A stretch of 64,000 bases of DNA, taken from NCBI GenBank assembly GCA_948567375.1, contig OX419757.1, forward strand, positions 39,742,001-39,806,000, in the 5' to 3' direction. This DNA comes from Lunularia cruciata (lineage: Eukaryota > Streptophyta > Marchantiopsida > Lunulariales > Lunulariaceae). The notes beneath the pieces are model-generated. The model was not told where the DNA came from and searched no databases. It saw nothing but the letters and a program-made list of their open reading frames with translations. Numbering within the stretch: the stretch's first letter is position 1; the number at the start of each line of letters is the position of its first letter. Below are positions 54,341-64,000 of this stretch, one piece after another. The position numbers and the translations under genes are program-made.

Positions 54341-55740
54341 GCCCACAATTGCACACATCATCCTTCCAAACAACATCATCACATCCTTCCAACACAAGGA
54401 CTTTAGAAGGCAAAACCTCATGCATTCTCAAGATAGTGCAACTTGTACTAACATCAAGTATTTTTGGTGTAGTTTGTTGTAGAAATACATAATCACTTGA
54501 ATGAAATTGATGTATTGAGGGTTTATAACCTCCTTCTTGAATAAGATATAGCATAAGATATCCCTATGCTAAGCAATTGCTAAGTTCTCAAGGCCATCAA
54601 CATCATTCTCCAAAAGATCTCTGTCCATTGAGAACATGCACTCACCCATATGTTTGGATCCTCCAAGTCAAAAACTACAATAACAACATGAAAAATAATT
54701 GCATGCAAATCTAAATCTCATCTATAGAGTAGAAATTAAGGAGAGAAGGATACTAAGGAGGCTTTCCAACTAAACCCATAGCCTATGGCCAACCAAGGTA
54801 ACTTGAGATCCCAATCTCCCAAGTGGCTTCTTTGCAAACCATGCTTATGCAATCCTCACTTCATCATTTGAACCACTCTCTCTATTGAGCCATCTGCCTT
54901 AGGGAAATCTTGGGAGGTAGTATGATGATAAATCAAAGCCTTGTCACACAAGACTTGAAACTCCTCCAAGAACTATGTACCTTGATTAGTCAAAACCTCA
55001 ACAAGTTCACCAAAATGACTAAGAACCCAATCCAAGAACAAGTAAGCCATCCCTTCATTGGACTTTTCAAGAAGTGCCACCAACTCAATCCACTCAAAGA
55101 AATGCTCCACCATAACCAAAACATAATGATGATGTCTCATTATCAATGGTAGAGGTCTAGCAAAGTCCAAACTCCAATGGTGACTCAATCCCATGATATG
55201 TAATAGATGTAACTATGGTGTAGGAGTATTAAATGATACTTTAGCTTAATCACAAACCACATATTTGGCAACCAATTTTTATATGTTGGTCAACATACCA
55301 CTCTACCAATAATGACTTTGGAGTGAGCTATATGTATGCTTTACTCCAAAATATCTTAGCTCCTCATGAGTAGGACATACTAATTATGGTCTTTGAGATG
55401 GAAGTAGTACTACTTGCACTCTACCATCTTCCCATACACAAAGAAGGTATTTGCCTCCAATCTAAACTGCCTAACTTGTTGAGAACATGGTCTCTCTCCT
55501 TGGCACCAACTATGCTATGCACAACATCAATGCAAAGGTAATCCATCACTAAGATATCATCATGAAGATCTTGTTGACCTATACTAATATCTCTACCTTT
55601 TGGAGCTATGAACTTAACAACTCCTCTTGTATGTGTTAAGAGAGATACTGCCAATGCCTTAGAAAACATACATAGAAAGGTAGATGCATGCCAACTTAGA
55701 ACCATCTCTTCATCCATCTCACCATGCCAACATGCTCTAG
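54340..55740 (-). pseudogene. TE-B2 integrase remnant
   Basis: Frames at 55717-55421, 55194-54973 and 54554-54204 carry EEMVLSWHASTFLCMF, HHWSLDFARPLPL, VLTNQGT (second catalytic Asp replaced by Asn) and YKPSIHQFHSSDYVFLQQ. It is parallel to 50999-52304. The uninterrupted RNase H-integrase join near 55725-55745 is the empty target site for TE-D. Confidence 0.82.
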
Positions 55741-55990
55741 TTTGATCCTACTAGTTGGTAAATGGATTTACTCAACCCATTTGCATCATGGTTCACTACT
55801 CTAGGTTTTTGAATTATTATGAATTCATACTCTTGTAAAATCAAAGCCCTTCATGCAAGTTTCCTTGAAAGCTTGTTGTGCTCAATCAACCCTTTCAATA
55901 GTTGATGATCAATGATGAAAGTGAAGGTGTCACCAAATAGATAACAGAAGAAATATGTTATTGCCCATATTGCTACCAAGCACTCTCTTT
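55740..55990 (-). pseudogene. TE-B2 RNase H remnant (C-terminal half)
   Basis: The minus strand is parallel to B1 42920-43180: ESAWx-AIWAI-type block, FIIDHQLLKGL, NKLSRKLA and ILQEYEFI. It begins directly after the deletion that removed RT. Confidence 0.75.
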
Positions 55991-56375
55991 CATATGGAAA
56001 GTAATTCCCTCTCAAAACTCATAAGTGTGGGTAAAACAACTTTGGGCTATCCAACAAGGTTCACCATTTCCATAGGTGACTATTAGCTGCTACCACCATT
56101 TGAGACTAGCACTCAACATCCAAAATGTCATCAGCAATAAGGTGGTCCAATCATTGAATCTCATCATAAGCATGTTGTTTAGGGTTTAGGGTAAAACCTC
56201 TATAGGTAAGACGTTCATCCACCAAAGTCAAAGACAATGAGCCCATGATTCCCCTCCAATTGCATCCAACAACATGATAGGTTCCATTTAAGAATGGACC
56301 ACCCTTGTATGATAATCACCCATCAAAGGGACGTTCTTCAAAATGTAGGTTGGAGAAATAGACTAATGAACTTGG
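55990..56375 (-). pseudogene. TE-B2 methyltransferase C-terminal part
   Basis: The minus strand aligns with B1 40782-41172: VHQSISPTYILKNVPLMGD (ENV changed to KNV), then SWAHCL-x-LWWMNVLP, a diverged A-H-R segment, then AYDEIQ and ADDILDV. A telomere-like insertion (two to three CCCTAAA units) lies at 56177-56191. It confirms that the methyltransferase is a family component. Confidence 0.8.
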
Positions 56376-56469
56376 TCTATATAATAAAGAGAAGGTGCTC
56401 CTTTGGGGCATCAAATGATTGAGTGTGAAATTGGTGGTTTCTCTCTTCTCTTGTCCTTGGAGTATTACA
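56376..56469 (+). repeat. LTR-A terminal fragment replacing the methyltransferase core
   Basis: 94 bp from TCTATATAATAAAGAGAAGG to GGAGTATTACA, the last part of LTR-A. On its left is sequence matching B1 40782, on its right sequence matching B1 40405, so it stands in place of 378 bp that encode motifs I-IV. Confidence 0.8.
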
Positions 56470-56664
56470 CATACTCTTATTGGATATTTCCAAGCAATGC
56501 GTGTGGTATCCAAAGGCGATAAGGTAATAGATTCTAGAGGCTCATCCTCACATTGGTCTACTAGTCGCACAAAGGCTCCACTCCAAGCTTGTTGTGCTAA
56601 TTGATATGAATGTTGCTACAATGCTTCCTCATAACCCCACAATAGAACATCCAAGGTAGATGGA
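56470..56664 (-). pseudogene. TE-B2 protease-methyltransferase linker
   Basis: The minus strand aligns to B1 40205-40405 (LDVLLWGYEEALx-type block, AWSGAFV, CEDEPLESITLSPLDTTRIAW). At the position of the B1 TAG at 40286, B2 reads CAACAAGCT, that is Gln-Gln-Ala, which supports a C-to-T origin of the B1 stop. Confidence 0.8.
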
Positions 56665-57257
56665 TGTAATACTTATGGCTAGACATATTATTTAGACATG
56701 AAATTTGAATAAGTAACATCTAGGAGGATGTTATATATGATGGACTAAGTAGATCAAATAGAGGTGTTACCAAAAAAGTACTTCCACTAATATGGCAAGA
56801 GCCACAAATACCATAAAAACTCAAGAGCCAATTTTGAAGGTCTAAATGGATGAATTAGGCCTCAAAAATGGAGGATCTTCTTCTCTCTCAAGGAAAAAGC
56901 TTACCTTCTTACTTTGTGGTTTCCTTGTTGAGAGTTTTCCAATGGTACCTCACCTATGCAATTTTGGGCTTCTTTTCAAGAAGATTCTCCAAAGATTCCC
57001 TCTAGTTAAAATTGTGTGACCAAATTGGACAAGAACTAACATATTACCCATCCATACAACTAATCTAAGGGTGAAGGTAACTAACACATCACCAATCCAT
57101 GTATATGATCCATGGGTGGAGCTTCCTTTGAAGGAATCCTCTTTGCTATATAATAAAGACATGGTGCTCCTTTGAGGCATCAAAGTATTGATTGTGAAGC
57201 TTTGTGCTTCTTCTCTTGTATTTCTCTTGAGGATTCTTTTATCCTTGAAATATTTTA
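56665..57257 (+). mobile_element. LTR-A solo LTR inserted in TE-B2
   Basis: 593 bp from TGTAATACTTATGG to CCTTGAAATATTTTA. The target duplication is ATGGA (56660-56664) against ATAGA (57258-57262). TE-B1 at 40205-40230 (read on the minus strand) shows the empty site GGATGGAACAATCCC. It contains a TATA box (GCTATATAATAAAGAC). It is the best-preserved LTR-A in the window. Confidence 0.9.
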
Positions 57258-58940
57258 ATAGAACAATCCCACTCATATGCTAAATTTGAGTGATCTTCTT
57301 TGGTACTAAAGTATCATCTGCATGGGTGTTCCTCTCCAATAAATCACTGAGCCAAGTAACATAACCACTTAAAGCTAAAATTGATGCCATAGTCTCTACT
57401 TGTAGTGACCCAAGACTACCACTACTAAATCATAATGGTAGGCAACATACCCATCCCTCACTTGACTGCCAACCTAGTCTATAGGAGGCTATCTCCTCCC
57501 ATTACTCAATATTGAAACCCATGGGATGTAACATTGCTCCATCAACTAGCACATCATATGACTTTGTTATTGTTGCAATGGTTTAAGCTCTCACCACAAA
57601 GCTATCTGATGGATGGCTGGGCTGAATCTAGACAATGAGCTCTCCACATGTGATGTATTGTGTAGAAACATCCCTAGAGATGTTTGGATTTGAAATAACA
57701 CCTCTCCACATTGGTCTTCCATAGCTCAAGACCAACAATTGCCACCTTCTTCAACATATGGTGCTACACACCAAAGTCTAATAAGACCCTTTGTGGGGTG
57801 CAAACCTTCCTTGAAGGTCTCACCAAATGGAAAATCCCCTTTTGGTTATCCAATAAGACAACTCCAAGTGTGAATAAGCTTGCCGAAAGGGAGGTCTAGC
57901 TAGTAACTCTTCCAACCTAATTATTACTACTCACCATAAACCACTAGTCATTGAGCGGATTCCATACTACTCACCATAAACCACTAGTCATTGAGCGGAT
58001 TCCATACTCCTCACCCAAGTCAACTCCACTATCAACCACTAGTGCTCTAGAAGCAAGAATGACATAATCCCCATTTTCACAAAGTATAGCTGCCAACCAA
58101 AATGTTAGAGTTGGGTAAACTCCCAATGTAAACATTTCATTGGTTGAGAATAAAGGGGAGTGGATAATCAACTAGGCCACACTCAATAATGTGCTAGACT
58201 TAATTTTTGTAGTACCAAGTGGTTGACTAGCATCTAGTCCATCATGCACTCCATCACCACCTACCACACTTGCACTAAGATGTCTAGGAGCCATAGATGT
58301 TATCTATAGTGCCTTAGAGAGTGTGAAAGACCAAGGAAATCTGACTTGTCTAATAACCTTTCCTCTTTGTGGGTCCAACTCCATTGATGCTCCTCTAAGC
58401 TTTGGAGCATGTACTACATTTCTAATGACTATGGTTGATGCATCTACTTGTATTACTCCACACATAAAATCCAAGATGTTTTTATCACCAACATAAGAAG
58501 TAGAAGACTCAACACCCAAATTTTATTTCCTTTGAGCTATGGCCATGTTAGCCAATCTTTTCTCCAACTACTCAACAAAGTAGTTATGTCTATATTAGAA
58601 ACAAGAGTAGGTATTACTCTCCTACCAAGTGTAGGTCTTCTACCACAACCTCTACAATCTTATCCTCCATGACCTAGAGCTCTTCTACCACATACCATAG
58701 CAGCCTTACCACTTCATAATCTAGGTGAAGGTCAAAGCATCAATCACTTGTATGACCAAATTTGTGGCAATGGTCATATTGTCTCTATGTTGGATGTGAT
58801 GCATGAGAGGTATCATGTCCACTACCCTAAATGCACTCTTTCTTGTGTTGAGGTCCACCACAAGTCCAACAAGCAATACCACCACTCATTAGCTATTGTT
58901 GACCTTAAAATGATGGTAAGGGTCTACCTTCAATAGGCCC
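57258..58940 (-). pseudogene. TE-B2 gag-protease remnant
   Basis: The minus strand is parallel to B1 38700-40200. It shows knuckle remnants (CWTCGGPQHKKEC and a Cys-to-Tyr version of HCHKFGHTSD), GASMELDPQRGKVIRQVRF, HSPLFSTNEMFTLGV and ESYDVLVD. A 40-bp tandem duplication lies at 57925-58004. Many stops are present. Confidence 0.78.
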
Positions 58941-60100
58941 TCCACTCACTCCATAAGATTAGGATGTCCACTCTACCCTTGGAAGCCAACATGGTGTGGT
59001 GCACTTTGCTACACTCTACAAGAAGTAATAGTTGTGGATGAGATCTCCTTACCCAAATCCAGATGTTACAACTCTCCTCCACTATGATTGGTCATCACTC
59101 CAGCCTCACTATCAAGATCAAAACATAGCATCAATGCTCTATATTAGGGCATTTCACACAAACATGGTGCACAAACAAGAAGTAGAAAATGGAAAGGGTC
59201 CAATCACAAGAAATCTTAATGAAAATTTTCATCTCATAAATCAATACAAGATTGACTCTACCACCATTTGGCATTTGACATAATAGTAGTGTCTACCCAT
59301 TCTTAAGCTACCAAGATCACTAAGGATGGGATCAAATTGCCTCTCTACCCAAAGATATATGTGTATATGTATCAATTGACCAATCACTAAGGCAACAAGT
59401 GAAGGTGGACCAATTGGCTAGGGCACCAATTTGAGAACCAGATATTTGAGGTCTTTTTTGTAAATAATCTAGAAGGATGGGCAAACTTTGCCAAATGATG
59501 ACCAAAAAAACTTCATCTAAATTGGCTAGTCTCATGCCAACAAGCTAGCTTATAAGCCTTTGTATCCTCTCTAGTCTATAGCTTTATGCCTCAAAATGCC
59601 AAATCAGGCATTTCTTCTTGCTTATTCTAACCTTCTACAAATCTGGCCAAGCTTCACTAGCTTGAGCACTAGCTAGGGCAATTTGGGCAACCTCCAACTA
59701 TGAGCCAACCTCCAACAACTTGACCTTCAAATCTGGACAATCTCAACCAATTGGATGCATCTCTTTTGGAGTTGGTTGACCTCCAAATCTTGCACTAACT
59801 ATCCACTCAAGCCCAATCAAGAAGATGGAAATCTCCAAATCCCTATTTGAGGCGATGGGTTCTCGTATCCACCTCTAATTTTTCATTTTGGACTCAATTC
59901 ACACCAAATCAACCTTGATTGCACCTCCTTGTGCTCAAACCAAACACCCACTATCTCAAATTGACTCAATTCTCGGAAATTTGGCTGGCACTTTTGCATA
60001 TCGTTTGCACCATTGCAAATACTGCATAAACTAACACAAAGCTTCCACACACAATCACTCTCAAGGAAATCTAGGACCATGATTGAATGTACCAATTATT
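58940..60100 (-). other. TE-B2 leader / U5 region
   Basis: Sequence between the LTR promoter and gag on the minus strand. No primer-binding site could be identified with confidence and no coding domain is recognised. Short frames at 59535-59332 and 60095-59883 have no motifs. Confidence 0.4.
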
Positions 60101-60655
60101 GGCCAAGCTTGGCAATACCACCAATGCCCTTAGTTCTTGCACCTAATTTCCTTTTGACTCTCACTTCTTTTATATAATCAATTCATTCTTCCACTCAAAT
60201 CACACTCTTATTAGATATGTACTCAATCCTTCTCTCAAGATTTTGCCAAGAATCAAGTATTGAGTACAATCAAGCCAAACCTACTTTAGCTAAGGGATTC
60301 CAAGTGATGCTTGTTGGCCTCTATCCACCATAGCCAAGAACTCAAAGGCTCAACATCAAAAGAGTGAGCTCTATGGAGTTGCACTTCAAAAGTATACTCC
60401 TCTACTTGACCTAGATCTTTAAGCCTAATGGTGCCACTAATGACAAATTTGATAGTGCAAACAATGCAAGTGATAATATGTCTCACCATGTGATCAATAG
60501 CCCTAACATGAACTCTTACCGCCAACAAGTAGTCCATGAGTAACCACCAAAATAACTATGAATACCAACACTACCACTCCAATGTTTGAAAAAACTAGCT
60601 TTGGCATTACAAATGTCATGATAACCTTCTTATATAGAGACATTAATACATTTAT
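60100..60655 (-). repeat. TE-B2 5' LTR, truncated at its start
   Basis: The minus strand aligns to the 3' LTR (GACATTTGTAATGCC, TGGAGTGGTAGTG, then the LTR ORF 60537-60286 ending WWIEANKHHLES). It continues into a TATA box (GATTATATAAAAGAAG, near 60170) absent from the truncated 3' LTRs. The first 90 or so bases are lost at about 60655. Confidence 0.75.
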
Positions 60656-61851
60656 CCTTAAATTTGATTTTAAAATGTCAATCTCTAAGTTTTATTAAAT
60701 TTAAAATTCTCATTCATAACAATTTCACTATCAAATTAATTACAATCTCAACATTCATTTTTTATTTTCAACCTAAAAATTTAAATACAAAATAGTATCT
60801 ATATCATATTTCTATTCTCATATTTGTTTCCAAAGTGAAGAAAAGGAACCTATGTAAACAGAATATCATTATTTTTCAATATTAAATATCAATAAACTTC
60901 AACATGATATAAGGGAAAAAGAAATATCAATAGTTTTCAACACGACATAGTTAAAAGAAATTTTATATTATCATTCCCAAGTCAAAAAATATTGGACTTT
61001 GTCATTTATTTATTTATACTCTCCATACTTGTAGTAAAAAGATATTTGACTTTTTCATGTTCATATTTAAAAATATTCTACTTTGGCAGTTTTTGACTCC
61101 CAAGACTCATATTCCAATCGCAAAAAGTAGATTATGCAACTACCATACTACCCCAAACACCACCTAATTTGAAGACAACAACTCCCCAATGAACACCATG
61201 GTGCAAAACACTACTACAAGCATTACATAGACTTTGCAACCAAAAATACCCATTCAATAACATATCCTCATAACCCCATCACAAGTAACACTATGCTAAA
61301 TGAAACATCACATTCAGGAATTTATCACACGTGATACCATGCTTAATAATACATCACAAATACATAAGTTTGATAATGATTTGGAGTACACCATAGCATA
61401 ATGCTTCTATGAGAAAGTGATAATTTTATTATGTATGGTTATAATCATTAACCATTAATTTAATTGGAGTTCAAGAATCCATAAGTCTATTAAACTCAAG
61501 ATATGCAAAATAATATAGATACTATTCTACTATAAGAGAAACCAATTCCTATTCTTGTTAATTTTTGATTGTACCTTTAATTTGCAAAGAGAATCCCATC
61601 GGTCCTTTAACACTCTTATGCAATACTCATTGACAACTTGAGTCCAAGCTACATAATTCTTAAAATCTATTATGTCTTAAGAGCATTGCACTTTAAACAA
61701 TGGCACCAAAATGGCTTGTAGGAGTATACCCCAAATCACCTAAGATACATATATGATCAGTGTTTGAAGGATTTGTCGGCTCCTCTATGATTTCAATCCC
61801 TCCAAAGTAGAGACTTCTTTAGACAAGTCATATTTGTGGCAAGAACTTGGC

Positions 61852-61885
61852 ATCTCCAAATTTAAGTACACTTAAATTTGGAGAT
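61852..61885. other. perfect inverted repeat (16-bp arms, 2-base loop)
   Basis: ATCTCCAAATTTAAGT (61852-61867), AC, then its exact complement (61870-61885). Confidence 0.9.
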
Positions 61886-62127
61886 AAGTGAGAATATGAA
61901 TTGAGGAAAATATGCTAGGTACAAGAAAAAAACCAAAAAGTCATCAACACACAAATGAACTCAAAACTTATTGTAAAAAAAAATGATCTCAAAAGATCTC
62001 ATATCAATAAAGGCATTTAATTAGAATATGAGTCAAATTTGAAGAACAACATAAAATATGCTAGGTATTTTGAACCAACCAAAAACATCATTAGAAAACT
62101 GCAAAGGAACTTTGTAGTTTACAATAA

Positions 62128-62560
62128 CTAAGCTGAGAAAATATGAGACAAATTACTACTTGCAAAATGAATAATGGACTTCATGTTGTCATGTATCAAT
62201 TGTACATTGATAAATAAGATCCTTCTTATTGAAGTAGGTTTCTCCATTGATTTTGAGGGTTTGTCCACTAATCTCACACACTTAGGGAATGCTTTTGATC
62301 CATAGACCCTCAAAATCCTTTCAATCTCTTCTCTATTTGGCCATGTCATCTCTCCCAGCCAAATTAGATAAAATGTTGGTGATAATTCTCTTTGTAAATC
62401 TTGTCATGGATCTTGAGCTAACAACACACAAATTAGTCCTTCTTGCTATACATGCTCCATTCATGTTGTGGCCAAATCTATCTAAAGCTACAATCAAATG
62501 AACCAATATAGGGGTTTGGTTTCTTCATGACTTACTTTTTCAAAAGGAATTATGACCTTT
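62128..62560 (-). pseudogene. PIF/Harbinger-like transposase fragment
   Basis: The minus strand reads TWPNREEIERILRVYGSKAF, then PKCVRLVDKPSK, then FINVQLIHDNMKSIIHFASS. This order (WP … E … F-P-x-C-V-x-x-x-D … INVQ-x-x-x-D … I) is that of the DDE region of PIF/Harbinger transposases and their ALP1-like relatives. Preceding bases read AGRDD in the same region. The first catalytic Asp context (normally D-G-T) is altered and an indel lies before INVQ. It is too short and damaged for certainty. Confidence 0.42.
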
Positions 62561-63963
62561 AACAATCTCAAACAGAGTATAAAAAGAATTCACATCCATG
62601 TGCATTAATTGTTCAAAAGGAATGGGATCCAAATTTCTAAATAATTGGAAGACAAATTCACTAATTTGACTAAATACCATTAAATATCCCAAAAAATTTG
62701 AGGAGTGTGCAAAGTAAGTCCACCTCTTGTTAATGGTTTATATCCCCTTTTTTTGGGTCTATCAACTCATAACTTTCATGAAATTCATCATCAATATCAA
62801 GCTCACCTTGCCACTTAGTAAGTTGTTTGAGCTCACCTTGCCACTTCATCTTCCAAGTAATATATAGTTTGTACATAATGATGAGCTATCATTCAAAATA
62901 GATTCTCATCAAGCTTTGCTTTGTTCACTAAAGTGGTGGGATGCACTAATGAACCAATCTTCTTCGAAAGCTCTTGAAAATTTACCAATTGGTGTGGAAG
63001 GAACAAGATTAATACTCTAGGTCTTGAAAAATAGGATTGATACTCTCACCTCAAAATTGGAAAGTGTGAAGGACTCAAGGCACAAATGCTTTCCATAGTT
63101 TCAACCCCTTCCATTTCTTGACAATATGCTAATTTTTTTGCATTTGTGCAGAATTGCACTCAAATTTCAAATTACTACTCTGCCTTAGTATTGCTTGATG
63201 TGCAAACATCTCTTACACCATTTTGTAATTGGGAATGATGGGATGGAGTGAAGAATTTTTTTTTATAATAAAGGTAGGTCCAAAATTTTCTCAAGATTTT
63301 AAATTGCTTCATTGATCAACTCAAGAGAGAACTTGCCTTAGAATGAACTATTAACTTGTTAGCATATTAGGTTTCAAAATAATAAGCCATTTTGGACTTG
63401 CCAAAGAACTTCCACATAGTAGTTTCATTTCCCTCCAACTCTTTCCCTCTCTTTTGTGTAATTAACATAATTTTGTGGAGTCCTTGCCTAATACATCCAT
63501 AATATGTAATCTTCCTTTTACAACTAAATGCACCTTCTTGCTTTTGTACTTGGACATCATTCTATGGGGCATTCAATTCTAGACAATGGGAGTTTCAATT
63601 TTATTTATATGGGTATTACACATGCACTAAGGTTCCATTTTTTATAGGTAAAGGTCCTAAAGCTATAAAATGATACAAATTATCTAAAAGATAATCTATA
63701 GCATTTTTAAGATCTTCACTCATAAAAAATTTCCAATTTACTTGTAAATCCAAATCTTGACATGTTATAAATACCCATAAATCTATAATTGAAACCCCTA
63801 TGTTTTCCTTTTATGAATACACATTTTTTATGGAAGTCCCTATTTCATTATTGTACTTTGCATTTCTCTCTTTACAATACACCAAGTACCTAATTGTGGA
63901 GCTTATGGATAGGAGGTTGTGTGTAGACCTATCACTAATAGTTTGAGCCACTTGTTTGCCCAA

Positions 63964-64000
63964 TGTAATACCAAGAGCTAGCCATATGATCTAGATGTGA
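63964..64000 (+). repeat. LTR-A start, cut by the window edge
   Basis: TGTAATACCAAGAGCTAGCC and the following bases are identical to 34212-34248. Another LTR-A element or solo LTR begins here. Confidence 0.8.

Larger units (their letters stand above)
53455..60655 (-). mobile_element. TE-B2: second copy of the methyltransferase/PHD gypsy family
   Basis: Minus-strand copy in the order 5' LTR, leader, gag-protease, methyltransferase linker and C-terminus, RNase H, integrase, PHD remnant, polypurine tract, 3' LTR. RT is deleted (B1 positions about 41175-42920 have no counterpart; the gap is near 55990). The methyltransferase motifs I-IV (B1 about 40405-40782) are replaced by a 94-bp LTR-A fragment. 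An LTR-A solo LTR interrupts the protease-methyltransferase linker. It lies tail to tail with TE-B1. Confidence 0.87.
60656..63963. other. AT-rich DNA without recognised genes, except a transposase-like fragment
   Basis: Very AT-rich to about 61100, then moderately AT-rich with short frames only. Holds a perfect inverted repeat (61852-61885) and, on the minus strand near 62130-62560, a piece resembling a PIF/Harbinger transposase. Confidence 0.5.

Noticed and set aside
58940-60100. A primer-binding site for TE-B2 (TGGATACGAGAAC-like sequence near 59860, minus strand)
   Set aside because: It matches the initiator-Met site only loosely and the LTR end is not defined, so I did not annotate it.
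1-64000. tRNA, rRNA, CRISPR arrays or bacterial-type operons
   Set aside because: None seen. Spliced exons, LTRs and plant-type primer sites show plant nuclear DNA; repeated units here are not spacer-interrupted.

Overview
The window is nuclear DNA of a land plant with a large, transposon-rich genome. The evidence is a BONZAI/copine gene with canonical GT-AG introns up to 7.2 kb, several plant-type Ty3/gypsy LTR retrotransposons, and primer-binding sites matching plant initiator tRNA-Met and tRNA-Glu. I cannot place the species. The long repeat-filled introns and a Penelope-like reverse transcriptase would suit a gymnosperm, fern, lycophyte or bryophyte.

Positions 1-20.9 kb hold the host gene. 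Eight minus-strand coding exons between 17169 and 126 encode the myristoylation-type N-terminus, the first C2 domain and most of the second C2 domain of a copine. The rest of the gene (C2B end, vWA domain) lies left of the window. Its four long introns carry about 13 copies, all in one orientation, of a dispersed repeat called R1 here. One R1 interval holds a Penelope-like reverse transcriptase fragment. A CpG-rich stretch at about 19.6-20.35 kb is the likely promoter region.

Positions 20.9-64 kb are nested retrotransposons and unrecognised AT-rich DNA. TE-C (22739-28325, minus) is a decayed chromodomain gypsy element with both LTRs and a 5-bp target duplication. TE-A (34212-about 38362, plus) is a truncated gypsy element whose LTR family (LTR-A) recurs at 30932, 56376, 56665 and 63964. 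TE-B is the most interesting system. It is a Ty3/gypsy family that carries a DNMT3-like cytosine-5 DNA methyltransferase between protease and reverse transcriptase, and a PHD finger in frame at the end of integrase. Two decayed copies lie tail to tail: TE-B1 (38363-53454, plus) and TE-B2 (53455-about 60655, minus). Both retain parts of the methyltransferase and the PHD finger. TE-D (43195-50994, minus) is a young 7.8-kb gypsy element (two 679-bp LTRs with four differences, a 1469-codon open frame) inserted between RNase H and integrase of TE-B1. TE-B2 supplies the uninterrupted target sequence, which shows an exact 4-bp duplication.

If TE-B worked as its domains suggest, an active copy would make gag, protease, a DNA methyltransferase, reverse transcriptase/RNase H, and an integrase with a histone-reading finger. 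It could then choose chromatin for insertion and methylate its own DNA. Both copies here are dead: B1 by at least 15 in-frame stops (mostly TAG) and frameshifts, B2 by deletions. Cytosine methyltransferases captured by retrotransposons have been reported in dinoflagellates and charophyte algae. A land-plant gypsy family that also carries a PHD finger is, as far as I know, little described.
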